DNA of 64,000 bases from Rhizoclosmatium globosum. Its lineage: Eukaryota; Chytridiomycota; Chytridiomycetes; Chytridiales; Chytriomycetaceae. The number at the start of each line of letters is the position of its first letter. The stretch's first letter is position 1. Where the stretch lies: contig MCGO01000095.1 in NCBI GenBank assembly GCA_002104985.1, positions 1 to 64,000 on the forward strand. Reading direction: 5' to 3'. A program made the position numbers and the translations under genes. A model generated the notes under the pieces. That model was given only the letters and a program-made list of their open reading frames with translations. It had not been told where the DNA came from and did not search any database. This document shows positions 45,733-58,100 of this stretch, one piece after another.

Positions 45733-46207
45733 ATGAACCAGGCGGTCGAAACGACAACTGTCCAACCAGCAGTCACAGAAGCTCCAACAGGTATCGCGTT
45801 CCCAAACAACACCACACATTTCCATTAACCAACCACGCCCCCCAGGATTCCCACTCCCAACAAACGACCCAGTCCTCCTCTTCTTCGGTGCACCAGTCCC
45901 ACCAGGCTGGCCCATCGGTACAACCCACCCTCATTCCCCATTCCCTCTTCCCCTAACCAAACCAAACCCCTTAGAATACCCATGGCCCCCCGGCTCAACC
46001 CACTACATCGAAACCCCCGCCGCCTACACTTACCAATCCTTCCAATCCTTCAACCGGACCTCAAACACCACATCCACAGTCGTAATCATCCTCGGCGTCG
46101 TTCTAGCCGCGCTTGTCGCGTTGTGTGCGTGTGCGGTTGTGTATTCTGTCGTTGGGAAGGATTTGGAGGGGAAGAGGAGGAGGAGCGGAGGAGTCTGGGA
46201 AAGCTGA
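45733..46207 (+). CDS. Pro-rich single-pass membrane protein, divergent partner of the 44767 gene
   Basis: Three exons: 45733-45790, 45845-45917 and 45975-46207. The protein opens MNQAVETTTVQPAVTEAPTG, has the unit VPPGWPIEYPWPPGSTHYI, an Asn/Thr-rich stalk, one membrane helix (VVIILGVVLAALVALCACAVVY), and a short basic tail GKRRRSGG. Layout and motif match the neighbour at 44767-45489; the two start codons lie 243 bp apart on opposite strands. Confidence 0.65.
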
Positions 46208-46816
46208 GAGTCGCGTTTTTTTGAAGGTGGATGAGCTTGATGGAGAGGATGGGTGGGATTCTCGGGGGTCGTCTTTTGTTTGATTTGGAGTTTGTTCAGT
46301 ATCAGTGCGTGCGTAAAGAAGGATCGGGTATTTCAGTCTGTATTTTATAATTTTAATATTAGTTTGTAGGAATACAGTTTATGAAGTTCATTGAAGTTGG
46401 TGCACGGAGGATTTTTAGGGAATTGTTCGTCGGCCCAAAGTCTTTGTGTTCATCCTTTTTTGCAAATCTCCCAAGCCCGGACCACTTCCTTCAAGACAAA
46501 GGGACTTGTTCGAGAGGTGATGGTATGAAAGAATCGTGTAAATCCATACGGCTATCCTCCGAATCAATGATGTATCATGATACAAACCCTCAATGTCGTT
46601 ATTACACCCCGACTTACACAAGACGTGGCCAGGATTAGCGGCAATGTCTGGTATTCTACTAACAATGTTTGTCTTAATAAATTAACTTGAGTACTGTTTG
46701 GCAGATTTGACACCACGGACCATAAGGAATCCAAGTGAATCAATGGAGTTCAAAAGCCATAGTCCATCCAATCTTTCACCTGAAAGTATGCAGTTGGCGT
46801 TCGAAAAGAGCTGTGG
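46208..46816. other. intergenic stretch, possibly with an unresolved first exon of the zinc-finger gene
   Basis: No recognisable gene. Short frames at 46381-46638 lack family or splice support. The start of the following zinc-finger gene probably lies in the last 120 bp. Confidence 0.4.
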
Positions 46817-47391
46817 CTTAACCAAGTCCAATCGAAAAATGTTCTTCAAGTTCTCCACCCAACTCAGACACCCCATCACTCGATCCAGAATCACCAAACG
46901 CGTTATACTCGGAATACCTTGAGTTTTCAGACGACGAGCCAGCATCACCAATCATAAAACTCGAAACGCCAGTCGAAACCAACATCACTCCATCAACATC
47001 AACCAAACCAACATCCACCAAACTAATTCCTCCAGAAATCCAACAAACAACATTAAAAAACCACATCAACACCCTAAAACAACACAGAACACACCCCTCC
47101 ATAAAATCCAGCTTCAAATCCTGCCACATCTGCCCCTTCCAATCCACATCAACCGCAACCCTCGTCCACCACTTCCGAAACACACACAGTCTCACAAAAT
47201 GTCCATACCCGAAACGGTCGGGAAAGAAGTGCGCGAAAGAGTTGAATGGGAGTTGGAGGGAACATTGTATCGTCACGCATAGTGCGGCGCCGAGACCAGT
47301 TTGTCCAGGGTGTGGCAAGAGTTTTGGGTGTGTCACGTCACGGTTTCGAGAGCATTTGAGGCAGTGTCGTGGAAGGAGGGACGGGATGTGA
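46817..47391 (+). CDS. C2H2 zinc-finger protein (start unresolved)
   Basis: The frame is open from after a TAA near 46817 to TGA 47389-47391 but has no early ATG, so an upstream exon is missing from the model. A Ser/Pro/acidic N-terminal part (LEFSDDEPASPIIKLETPVE) precedes three fingers: CHICPFQSTSTATLVHHFRN-TH, an atypical CPYPKRSGKKCAKELNGSW-REHCIVTH, and CPGCGKSFGCVTSRFREHLRQC ending in Cys. Probably a sequence-specific transcription regulator; no target can be named. Confidence 0.65.
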
Positions 47392-47535
47392 ACTGAGCAT
47401 GGAGAATAAAGAGTTTTGATTGTTAATATAACGGACAAGTAAATAAAGCAAAAAGACTCATCCAATGAAATAACGCACGATGATATATGATGCTTGTTTG
47501 ATTTTTGTGAATCGGACGTCAAAAACCAAAACCAA

Positions 47536-49001
47536 ATGAACAGCTTCCAAGCGACTGTCCGAGCAGCCACCGAAGACCACGACGTCGCCGTAATCACAGC
47601 CCCTCCTCCATCTCTCTAATAATCCACTTCCTAATTTCCAAACAAAGGCGGCGCTCCAACTCGGCGCGTACTTCTCCCTCCGAAACAAAGGAACAAAAGC
47701 AGCAACGTACTTTGTCCTCGCACGCGAATCCGCGCTTCAATCTCCGTTCTGCGATCGCGAATCGGCGGCGGCGGCGAAGGAACTTGGCGTTTGTTTCGGA
47801 TTGTGGGTTTAAGTGTTGGGTTTACGCGACGACTCTTTAACCTTTGAATTAAACAGGGTGCGGTGATTGGACGCGGACTTTGATAAAGCTGTTGAGTGGA
47901 TGACAGTGGCGAGTGACGAGGATTCGAGTGGCGAATGTGCTTTGGTTTGTTCGAACTCCCTCGTCAGTTTAACATGGTTGAACTAACTCACAGCTTAGAT
48001 TCTTGGTGATTGGCTCGCGGAAGACTCTCCCTCAAAAGCAAAAGACGCGTGGATTGTCGGTGCCGACGCATCAAACATCAACTGTATCAAACGACTCGCA
48101 TCAACTGAAAATCTCAAAACAAACGGATCAAATGGCTCCAACACGGCGCATCTCTACATGACCCTGACTGCATAGCCGCCTGGCTGAAGCATGTGCGAAG
48201 ATGGTTCAGGAACGTGTCGATGATGGCTCTGTCATTACTCTTTCTCGTTCAGTTGCCCAACTCGATAACCCGCAAGCCGATTCTACAGACCAAATCCTGA
48301 AGCCAAACGTATCATCCAAGACTCAAGAACTCAATACACCAGACGATGTCAATTCATGGACTCCGGCACATCTCGTTTCCCAATACCTCTCACATTCCAC
48401 AACAGCTGCCTCTCAAAACTCTACCTCTTCCCTTCTCTCTCTTGCAAAAACACATGCATCAGGTGCGTAAACAGCTTCTATCCCTTTCCCTTTATTTATA
48501 TAAAACAGGCCTGCCCTTCCCTCTCCTCCAAGCCATTCCACAACTCCCCCAGAAATCCTCCTCTCCCAAGACACAGCTACATCAATCTCCCACTACATCC
48601 TCGCAAACACACCTTCCTCCCTCCTCCAAGCCGCCCGCCTCCTCTTCCCCACAAACCCTGTCCGTGCAATCTGGCTCTTCCATCAAGCCGCAGAATCAAA
48701 CACAATTCCAATTTACATGCCCTTGGAGATTGATTCTCGATGTTCTTGGGTCCCACGACGTTGATTTGTGATGGTGCAGAGGAGGAAGAGGTGAAACCAG
48801 TTACAAGAGAGCTTGCATTTGAATGTTATGAGAAGCGGTTGCGTGTCAGGAGTCTGTAGGTGCGTTTGTGAGTTGGTGATGTTTATCGAATGGGGATGTT
48901 GGGTGTGCGTGGGATTTGGGAAGGCGAGGGTGATTTACCAGAAGGGGTTGGCGTTGGATCCAATGGACGGTGAGTTGATGGCTCGGTTGGGAATGAGATG
49001 A
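47536..49001 (+). pseudogene. helical-repeat (Sel1/TPR/HAT-like) protein with broken reading frame
   Basis: Exons 47536-47589 and 47648-47789 join in frame to give MNSFQATVRAATEDHDVA and AALQLGAYFSLRNKGTKAAT, a Sel1/TPR-like start. The next exon (from 47857) needs a one-base change near 47878 to reach ADFDKAVEWMTVASDEDSSG, then ILGDWLAEDSPSKAKDAW. Another break is near 48170. Further on, ILANTPSSLLQAARLLFPTN, PVRAIWLFHQAAESNT and VIYQKGLALDPMDGELMARL recall HAT/TPR units of the PRP6 type. No single open frame links them. A pseudogene or a badly called gene; family assignment is weak. Confidence 0.4.
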
Positions 49002-49131
49002 ACTTTGTGGATTGGAGTGCATGATATGTATTCAGATATTAATAAATAATGATGAGTTTTGAGGATTATATGGATGAGAAAATTTGCTTTTATTGAAAAG
49101 GGTATCACGGGTATTGCATAAAGGTAACTAT

Positions 49132-52100
49132 TTATGTTGAAATGCAGACAGCTGAGTCATTCACAGCTACTTCAACTTCAGCTTGGGTTTCTTGTTTACT
49201 TTTCTCGACTTTTGAATCTGTTTCAGAATGTTTAAGATGAGCAACCTTTCCACTTGTTACAGTTGTCAAGAATTCAGGTAAAGTATTTGCCAATGTGTCT
49301 ATTGGATTGGTCTCAACAACATGAGAATTTTGTGCAGAGCTTGATTGTAGGTCCTGGCTGTTTGAAAATGTTGAGTTGTTGGCATTCTCTTTCTCTGTCA
49401 TCTCAATTTCCTCAAAGATATCTTCATTCCCTGGCTTAAAGTTGTACTTTCATTGATTTTTGAATTTGCTGGCTCAATATGAAAAGCATTTATGTCCAAG
49501 CTATCATGTAAAGGTGGAGTCGTTGCAGGCTTTACATCACTTTGATCAGATAATTCTGTCGCATATGGTTCAGTGTAAACAGATTCAGATTCTTGATGAT
49601 TTTCCTCAACAAAATGCCCTCCAGATTCATTAATGGTAACATTATTGCATTTATGTCCCAACAATTCAGTGTTTGTCAAGGTTTCATGGTTTTCACAGTG
49701 AGCTATTGGTTCTAATATATTTTCTGCAACAATTACGTTTTTATCTGTTGGAAATTCTATAAATTCCAATGTTTCAGCTAAACCGTCCTCAATTCGGACG
49801 TCCTTGATATATTATTATCAGGCTCTTCGATAATGTCAATTTGAAGTGAATCTACTCCAACAATGTTGCATTCCCAATTTTGATTTTCTGGACGGTTCCA
49901 CTAGATGCTTTTCACTAGGAGCCCTACTGAGCTCCAGTATGCTTGATTTGTTGAAGAACTAACATTTTCAGACTCAACGCCGCACTCATTCATACTTAGT
50001 AACTGCTGGTCATTGGTTTCACTTGGATTGGATTTAAGATTGTCGACATTTTCTGCATTATTCTCATTGTAAAGAACCAAATTTAGTGGTTCTACTGCTG
50101 TTGAATATCATCAAATGTCTCAGTGCTTCCACTTTCCAAACAATTTTGAGTATTAATGTCAATTTGTAGAACGGATTTAGCAATTTGCCCTTGAATTTCA
50201 CTATTTCTGCTAAAGTCTGAATGTTCAGAACTTGCCTCACAATTTTCCTCAACATCAGCATTATCTTCTGTCAAAATTGGGTCTGTGCTGTTAAATTCTT
50301 CTGTCACAGTGTCTGATACATCAGAACTATTTTTTGCAGGATCAAGCCCTTCCTCCATCAGTTCAAGTTTAGGTTGACTCATGATGGACATGACAGAGCC
50401 TGCAACAAATTCAACTTCACTCACACGGCCCACTTCTTCCAGTGCAATTTTGATGGCTTCATTTTGTGGCTCAAATATGGTTATATTGCTTTCAAAAGAA
50501 CTAGCAATTACACCAGTAGAATCCAGATCAACAGTATAGCTTTGATCAGAGACTTGGCCTTCTTCACAAGTTTTTTGAGTAACTGATGTAGTATCATACT
50601 TAAGCTCTTGAGCAATATTCTCAGACTCTACTGATTCAAGTAATTGATTGTAATGTCCATCAACTGTAACTGCTGAGATTTCATAATTTTTGACTTCTAC
50701 TGTTGTTGAAGCTGTACCCAAAACTTCAGCAATTAACCCTTCCAACTGGTTACAAGAACCAGACACGTTTTTGGAGGCTTCTGTATCTTGGCACTCTTGG
50801 GTTGATTCCTGTTCTTTCTGAGCACAAGGAATACCTTTGCCACTGCCCTCACAATCTTCTGCAATTACTATGCCACTAAGAAACAAGTTATTATTACTGT
50901 TTAGTTCAGATGAAGAGTCAGTATTGGCTCCTAAAGCCACTTGTGTTTTATCAATGTTTGCAGCTAAATCAGGCTCACTCATCGCCTGAGGAAAAGTTGA
51001 CAATGCTGTCTCAAACAAAATGATATGACTGTCCTCTTCACTTTGAGTTAACGTCATTCTAAACTTTGGCGTTGAAGGATTATGTTCATAATTCAAATTA
51101 ACATCAGCCAATGGAGTTCCTTGTTCAAGAGACTGATTTGATTTGCTGCAGCAAAACTCAGGTTGGCTTTGATTAAAATCTGTGTTTTCTATTGTGCTGG
51201 GACAAGAATCAATTGCAAGTGTGGGACTATGAGTCAAGTCAGCAGAAAGAATTCTTTTAAATAAGTACTCAACTGGTGCAGATATTTCTCTGAATCAAAA
51301 ATTGCTTCTAATTTAAGGCTGCAATCCAATATTTTTGTGTTAGAATTGCTTTTGTCTGTTTCTTCAAGGCAACGTTGAGAGTTGCTACTTTCATATGCCT
51401 CAATAGAGGTATCTGGAATCAAAACTTTCATGTTTTCATCAGTAAGATGTTCAGAAGACAGTCGGATTTTGTTCTCCTCAGCATTACTCAAAACTACATT
51501 GCTAAGATCATCTTCAAAGCTGACTTTGTTTCTTTCAACAGTTTCATTTGAAGTAAAGGCTATCATGGTTCAGTTTCAGTACATGTAAATGTAACTACCT
51601 TGTTGTCTTACATAATTTAGAACAGTTTTCTTCAGATTCAGAGTGTGTTTTGTGGTTATTGGCTGTGCTATTTTGTTCACAGTTGGGAGAAACACAACTT
51701 GTAAGATCATCTCTTGAAGTCATAAAAGAGATCCCTTCAGTGAATTCTATCAAAGATTAGCAAAATTTTAACCAAAAATGGTCTCACCAAGTCCATCAAC
51801 AGAATCTTCAAGCCTTGTTCCAATATCAAAGTCGTGTTGTGAAAGCTTGTGTGGAAAGTCACCTGAAGATACTAATCTGTTTGCTCGAGGAACATCCAAT
51901 GTTGCAGCAGAGGATGGATTATGTTGTAAATTGAATCTAACAGATGACATTGATGCAGGATTATTATGCAGATTCAGTTTCCCTTTTGATTGAATGCTTG
52001 AAAGTGATGATTGGTTGTTCCTCAAGTTAAATTTAACAGATGTTGTGGAAGAAGGATTTGCCAACAAATTCATCTTGCTTCTACTTCTATCCCAACCTAT

Positions 52101-55100
52101 TGAAGACTTTGATGCAGGGTTAGTATGTAAACTATATTTTGCAATTGACGTGGGTTTGGATTCTTCAAGAGATAACTGAGAATTATGATCTGAATCTGTT
52201 GCCTGAACTTTGTTGACAGTGCCAATAGATAAAAATGATAGCCTTGTATTATCATTGATAGAAAACTTTGATAATGATGGCTCATTTTGTAATGTATAAA
52301 TAGAGCGACCACCATACATGCTTAAGCTCAAAGAATTGTATGACTTATAGATTTTTGAGTTGACAGATGAGCGTCTGTCTACATATGAGCGTCCACCAAT
52401 AGTGCTAACAATAGAAGGTCTATTTTTCAGTCTTGAAAACTTCACTGTTGATGCTACAGATGCACGGTGTTCAGACTTCCTTGCACTAGAATCAAACTTA
52501 ATAGACTTAAGCCTTCCAAGATTATCTGAACTGCTTTTGAGTGATTGAAGTTGGTCACTCCTTTCTGAACTCATGGTGTCAACATCATATAATTTAGTCT
52601 CAGAGGAAAATGTGCTGTATTTTGTGACTTTTTAGCAGCTTTTTTGAATTGAAGAAGTGCAAATAGTCCTGTAAGTCCTCCTTTAGACTTTTTTTCTTTT
52701 GCTCTATTGTCTTCACAAGAATGTTCAGTCTCAATTTCAGAAAGAGAAGCACTATTTGGGGATTTCTTTTTATGTATTGTTAGAAGGATAATACAGTAAT
52801 CACTATTATTTTACCTCATTGCTAATCTCAATGTTGCTTGCACCATGACTTGACAAGAGAGCTTTCATTTCAGGAATACAGAACTGTTGTGCATAATGAA
52901 GTGGTGTTTTTCTGTCTTTGCTTCTTGCATCTATATTTGCCCCAGAATCCAACAAAAGACTTACTATAGGCAATGATCCTTGCTTCACTGCAAATGCAAG
53001 GGTGTTTCCAATGTATCCCTAGTGTGAACAGAAGGATTGAAGTTGTTTGTAAGTAATATTTTGGCAGTCTTATAGGCACCAAATTTAGAAGCTATATGCA
53101 GTGGTGTAAATCCATTCTGATTAAAAGATTCTGATGCTCCCTTTTTTAATAATGCCAAAGCCACATCAACAGAGTCATACTGGCATGTAAAATGAAGAGG
53201 AGTTTCATTGTATATTGTAAGTGATGAAATACTGGCACCCTTTGAAATTAACAATTGGGCGACATCTTTTGAATTATTCTTTGCTGCTATATGAAGAGGA
53301 GTTTCAGCTTCTTTTGACTTAGCATCAATTACTGCTCTCTTTTTCAATAGTATTTCAGCTATATCAACCTTGTTTTTCATAGCAGAACAGTGCAAACAAT
53401 TCCATCCATCAGCGTTGACAGCATGAAGTTTAGCTCCTTTACTGCAAAGTAACTCAAACATTTCAACACTTCCTTGCAAGGATGCAAAATGAAGAGGTGT
53501 CATATTATCATTATTGACAATATTGGCTCGAACTCCCTTTGAAAATAAGAGCTTTGCAAAGTCAATGTTAGAATTTTGGGCTGCTATGTGGAGTGCTGAG
53601 TTTCCATTTGTTGTGACAGCATGTAATTGAACTCCACGTTGCAATAATAGATTTGCCACATTACTGATCCTGATTTTGCAGCAATATGCAACAAAGTTTC
53701 ATTGTCATTTGTCATGACATCCAATTTTGCTTTGTGCATTATCAATAATTCAACAATGTCAATAAATCCAGTTTCAACAGCAAAGTGCAGTGGCGTCCAT
53801 CCCAGATGTGACTTTGCATTTAGATTTGCTCCAATACAACTAAGTATTTCCACTACTTCATTGCTCAAATTTGAAGTTGCAATATGCAGTGCAGTCAAAC
53901 CTTCATTTGTGCAGAGCTCATATGAAGCATCCTTTGAAAGAAGATAATTTACAAGGTCTGTGTTGCCGTTCATACAAGCATAGTGAAGTGCAGACCATTT
54001 ATCCATTGTAAGTGCATCAATATGTGCAGAATTCTCAATTAAGAGCTCACAAACATCAAGAAATCCATTAATTGCACTATAATGTAAGGGAGTCCAAAGC
54101 TCATTTGTTCGACTATTTGGATTAGCTCCACTCTGCAGAAACAGATCCAGAATATCTATAAAACCTTTTCAGCAGCCCAGTGGGTAGATGTGCGCTTGTT
54201 ACAGTCTGTAGCCTCAATTGATGCATCCATTCCAATCAACATTTCACACACATCCAAGTTTCCAGCCATTGAACTACAGATCAATGGTGTCCAGCCCTCA
54301 ACAGTTTGAGCTTCAAGCTCAGCTCCATGGTTCAGCAAGATATCGACCATCTCCAAATTGCCTGATACACACGCACAATGAAGTGGTGTCCATTGATCCT
54401 TTGTTCGGACTTCACAGTTTGCACCATATTGCAAAAGCAGCTCAACATCTGCTTTACTCTCATTGATCATGCCAAGTGAAGTGGTGTCATATGATCTGTA
54501 TTTTCAACATTAATGTTGGCTTTGTTTTTGATCAAGACTTCTGCACATTCTGTTGAACCATATTTGATTGCTGTTAGAAGTGGTGTTGATCTATCAATGG
54601 CTTGCAAGTCTAAAATAGCACCAGCTTTTATGAACAAGTGAACCACATCAATGGATCCAAATTTGGCAGCATAATGAAGCGGTGTTTCCCTCAGAACAGT
54701 TTCTGCATCCAACAAGGCTAAATTTGTAAGCAAAAACTGGCAGGTACTCTGAGATCCATATTTGCAGCCATATGCAGAGGAGTTTCTTTATCTTTTGATA
54801 CAGCATTCACATCTGCTCCATGCTTGAGTAAGACTTGAATAATATCTGTGCATCCATTATCAGCAGCAAAATGAAGTGGTGTAAAATCATCCTTTGTTCT
54901 AGCATCAACACTTGCTCCTTTTGATAAAAGCAGCTCTGCATTTTCAACACTTCCACTAATTGCAGAAAAGTGGAGGGGAGTGAAGCATTCTGCATTTAGA
55001 GCATGAATATCTGCCCCCCTATTGATCAAAAGCTCACAACAATCACTTCGTACATTTTGTGCTGAAAAATGCAATGGTGTGTCATCACAAAATGTGAGTG

Positions 55101-58100
55101 CATCAACTCTAGCACCTTTGGAAAGAAGCAACTTGACAACGTCAACACATTCATGGTTAGCAGCCAAATGTAATAATGTTTGATTTCTTTCATCAACAGC
55201 ATCCTGGGAAGCACCTTTTGAAAGTAATAGTTCAACTAAATGAGTGTTTCCTTTACTTGCTGCGATATGGATGGGCATTCTATTGTCATCATTCACTGCA
55301 TGAAGGTTCGCCCCTGCCAGGATAAGACTTTCTGCAACTTCTTGTGACCATTTCGTGCTGCATAATGAAGTGGTGTCCAGTTTTCATTTCTTCTTGCTGA
55401 CACAAATGCACCATGTTGAATCAATAATTCAACAGCTTCTTTATGGCCATACCAGGTTGCTAAATGCAATGGGGTCTGATTTGTCTTGTCACGGGCTTCT
55501 TTTTCAGCTGATTTTTGAAGTAGTAGAGCTATAATGCTTATTTTACCATATTGTGCTGCTACATGGAGTGCTGTTTGTTTCATGTCATTTTGTGAATCCA
55601 CAAGAGCACCTTGAGCTAAAAGTAGTTCAGCAACACTAGTGAATCCATTTCGTGCAGCAAAATGTAATGGTTGCCAGCATTTGTTTGTCTTACAATCAGT
55701 CAAGGCACCATGCTGAAGAAGAATGTTGACCACTTGTTCATGACCATTATCTGTTGCAACATGTAGGGGTGTCCATTCAAAGTCATCAATTTCCTCAATA
55801 TTTGCTCCTTTCTGAAGAAGAAGCTCTACAGTTTTGACATGACCTTGCTCACAACAATAGTGCAAAATTGTTCGGCCAGCATCTTGATGGTTTGCCTTTG
55901 TTAGTGACTTCAAGTCAAAGTCTTTTTCAACGTCAAGATGATTGTTCCAGGCACGAACAAAGAGGCCATCCTATTCAAGTTTAATAAAGTAGTATATTCA
56001 GTGATACCCTTACCATTTTAATAGATGATTTGAATGGTTCAAAGTATTGACGTCTTCTTGCTGCACTGAGAAGAAAAACTATGTCTTTCTTTCCAAACAT
56101 TTCAGCATAAACAAAAGGGGTTCTGCCATCTTCATCTTTCCATTCAAAAAATGGATCAACACAACCAAGATACTTCAAAAAAACCTTAACAGTATCCAGG
56201 ATCCCTGATCGAACAGCAGCGTGAAGGGTTGTTCTACTGCAGTAACCCTTAGTCATAGGATCTGCTTTACCAAACACAAGTAGATGATCACATATGTCAG
56301 TCTGGCCCAAGGCAGCTGCCTCAAAAATAAGTGCATCTTCAAAGCACTTAGCATCATCCGCATCAATTAATATTTGTTGTCCATTGCCTGAAAATAAAAC
56401 TAGCTTAATCAGCCAGTTGATTCGCTTTTTAAATGCAGTAACAAGGGTAGCTGCTCCATAACTACTGACAAATGTTCTAAAGACTCCAAGAAAGTGATTG
56501 TCATTGATATCAAATTGACCCTCTAAATGATTGATCCATGTGAATGAATATTCAACAAGAGATAGTGGAATATCCTCAGAAATGCATTTGACTGAAGAAG
56601 GGTAGGGATGATAGCCCATGAACACTGCATATAATTCCCTTATAGGGCAATCAACATGGCATTGTGTTAGAATTTCAACAGCTTTCTTTGCAACTTCTAA
56701 ATTAGCTGCTGAGATATTCAAGAACTTGTAAACGGCATTTTTATCACAAGTTAAGTAGTCATAGACTGTTTTGTGTTTGAACTCAATTGGACTCGTGACT
56801 GGATCTTCACGACTTTTGAATAACGGAAGAATCCAAGAGAGTTGAGCCTCAACAACAAAATCATCCAAGTCTGCCAGAATCGCCAAACATTTCACAGTCA
56901 TTGGAACTCTGAGTGCAACCAACATAGCAAGCAAGTTGAGGACATGTTTCACAATTTCATCATGAGGTGCATCCAGAATTTTGTCAAGCACTTGTTCATA
57001 CAGACTATCATTGCTCAAGTCATTTTTCACTATCGCAAGAAACCGTTTTTCAAATTCACGAGATGATTTTGGTGATGTTGGAGTATCCAGTGTTGCAAAT
57101 GCAAGAGTTAAGGTCAAAAAGTTTCCCTTGGACTTATCCACCAGCTCCTGAGTCCAAGAAGACACTTTAGAGTTTGCCTTTAAACATTCGTAGAACTCAA
57201 ATCTCATTTGTGCAAATTTTTTCAGGTCAGCATGATTTTTTGGGTCATCTTCATGGAACTGAAATTGAGTTGAGCGGCTGAGACTTTTACGGAGATCGGG
57301 GATTCCTGGCCTGCTGGTCACATAAAATCTTATAGTTTTGGGAATATGGATACTTGCAATTATAGCAGCAAACTCTGCTCTTGTTGCTGAATAACATTCA
57401 TCAAGAGCATCTAAACATATAATTGTGGGTTTGCATCCCAGAGGCTTAACAATTAGTGTATGAAACAACTCATATAAAGCAGGCTCAGAATCTGCACACT
57501 GAAACCATTCCTTGTTGCTGTCACACGCAGCAAGCATTGCTCTCCGAACATCAGTATCTTGGAGGGCCAGCTGTTAAGAGATTAGGATAAAAAAGAACTG
57601 CAAATTCAAAGACTTTACCTGATATGCAATAGACTGAATACACTGAAATGGACTGTTTCTTGTCATGTGTGCAAAATAGAAGACTGCTAAGTATGCATGC
57701 TCCTCAGTCTGAAGTCTTTTCACAATCATTTCTGTCATAGTTGACTTCCCGCATCCTGGATTTGCTATCAACCAAAAAATTTGCCGCTCTTTCTCAGATG
57801 AGTCCTCAGTGTCAGAATCACTGTCTGAATTGCAATTGGCTTGATCAGTGCCTTGGAACCAGCTAGCTACTCTGGACGTAATCCACTTTCTGCCACAAAG
57901 CTGACGTGCTTCAGGATTATACTTGACAGGCTTTAAATATGCTACCAACTCTAATCTGATTGGTGTGTCAATTTACTTATGTGTATGTACTGTACTTACA
58001 ATATCTCATCATCTGTTTTTGTTGGAACAACATTTTTTGCAATCAAGGCATTTTTAACACTTTCAAGTCTTTTGGCAATGTCGTCATGATATGCATCCTG

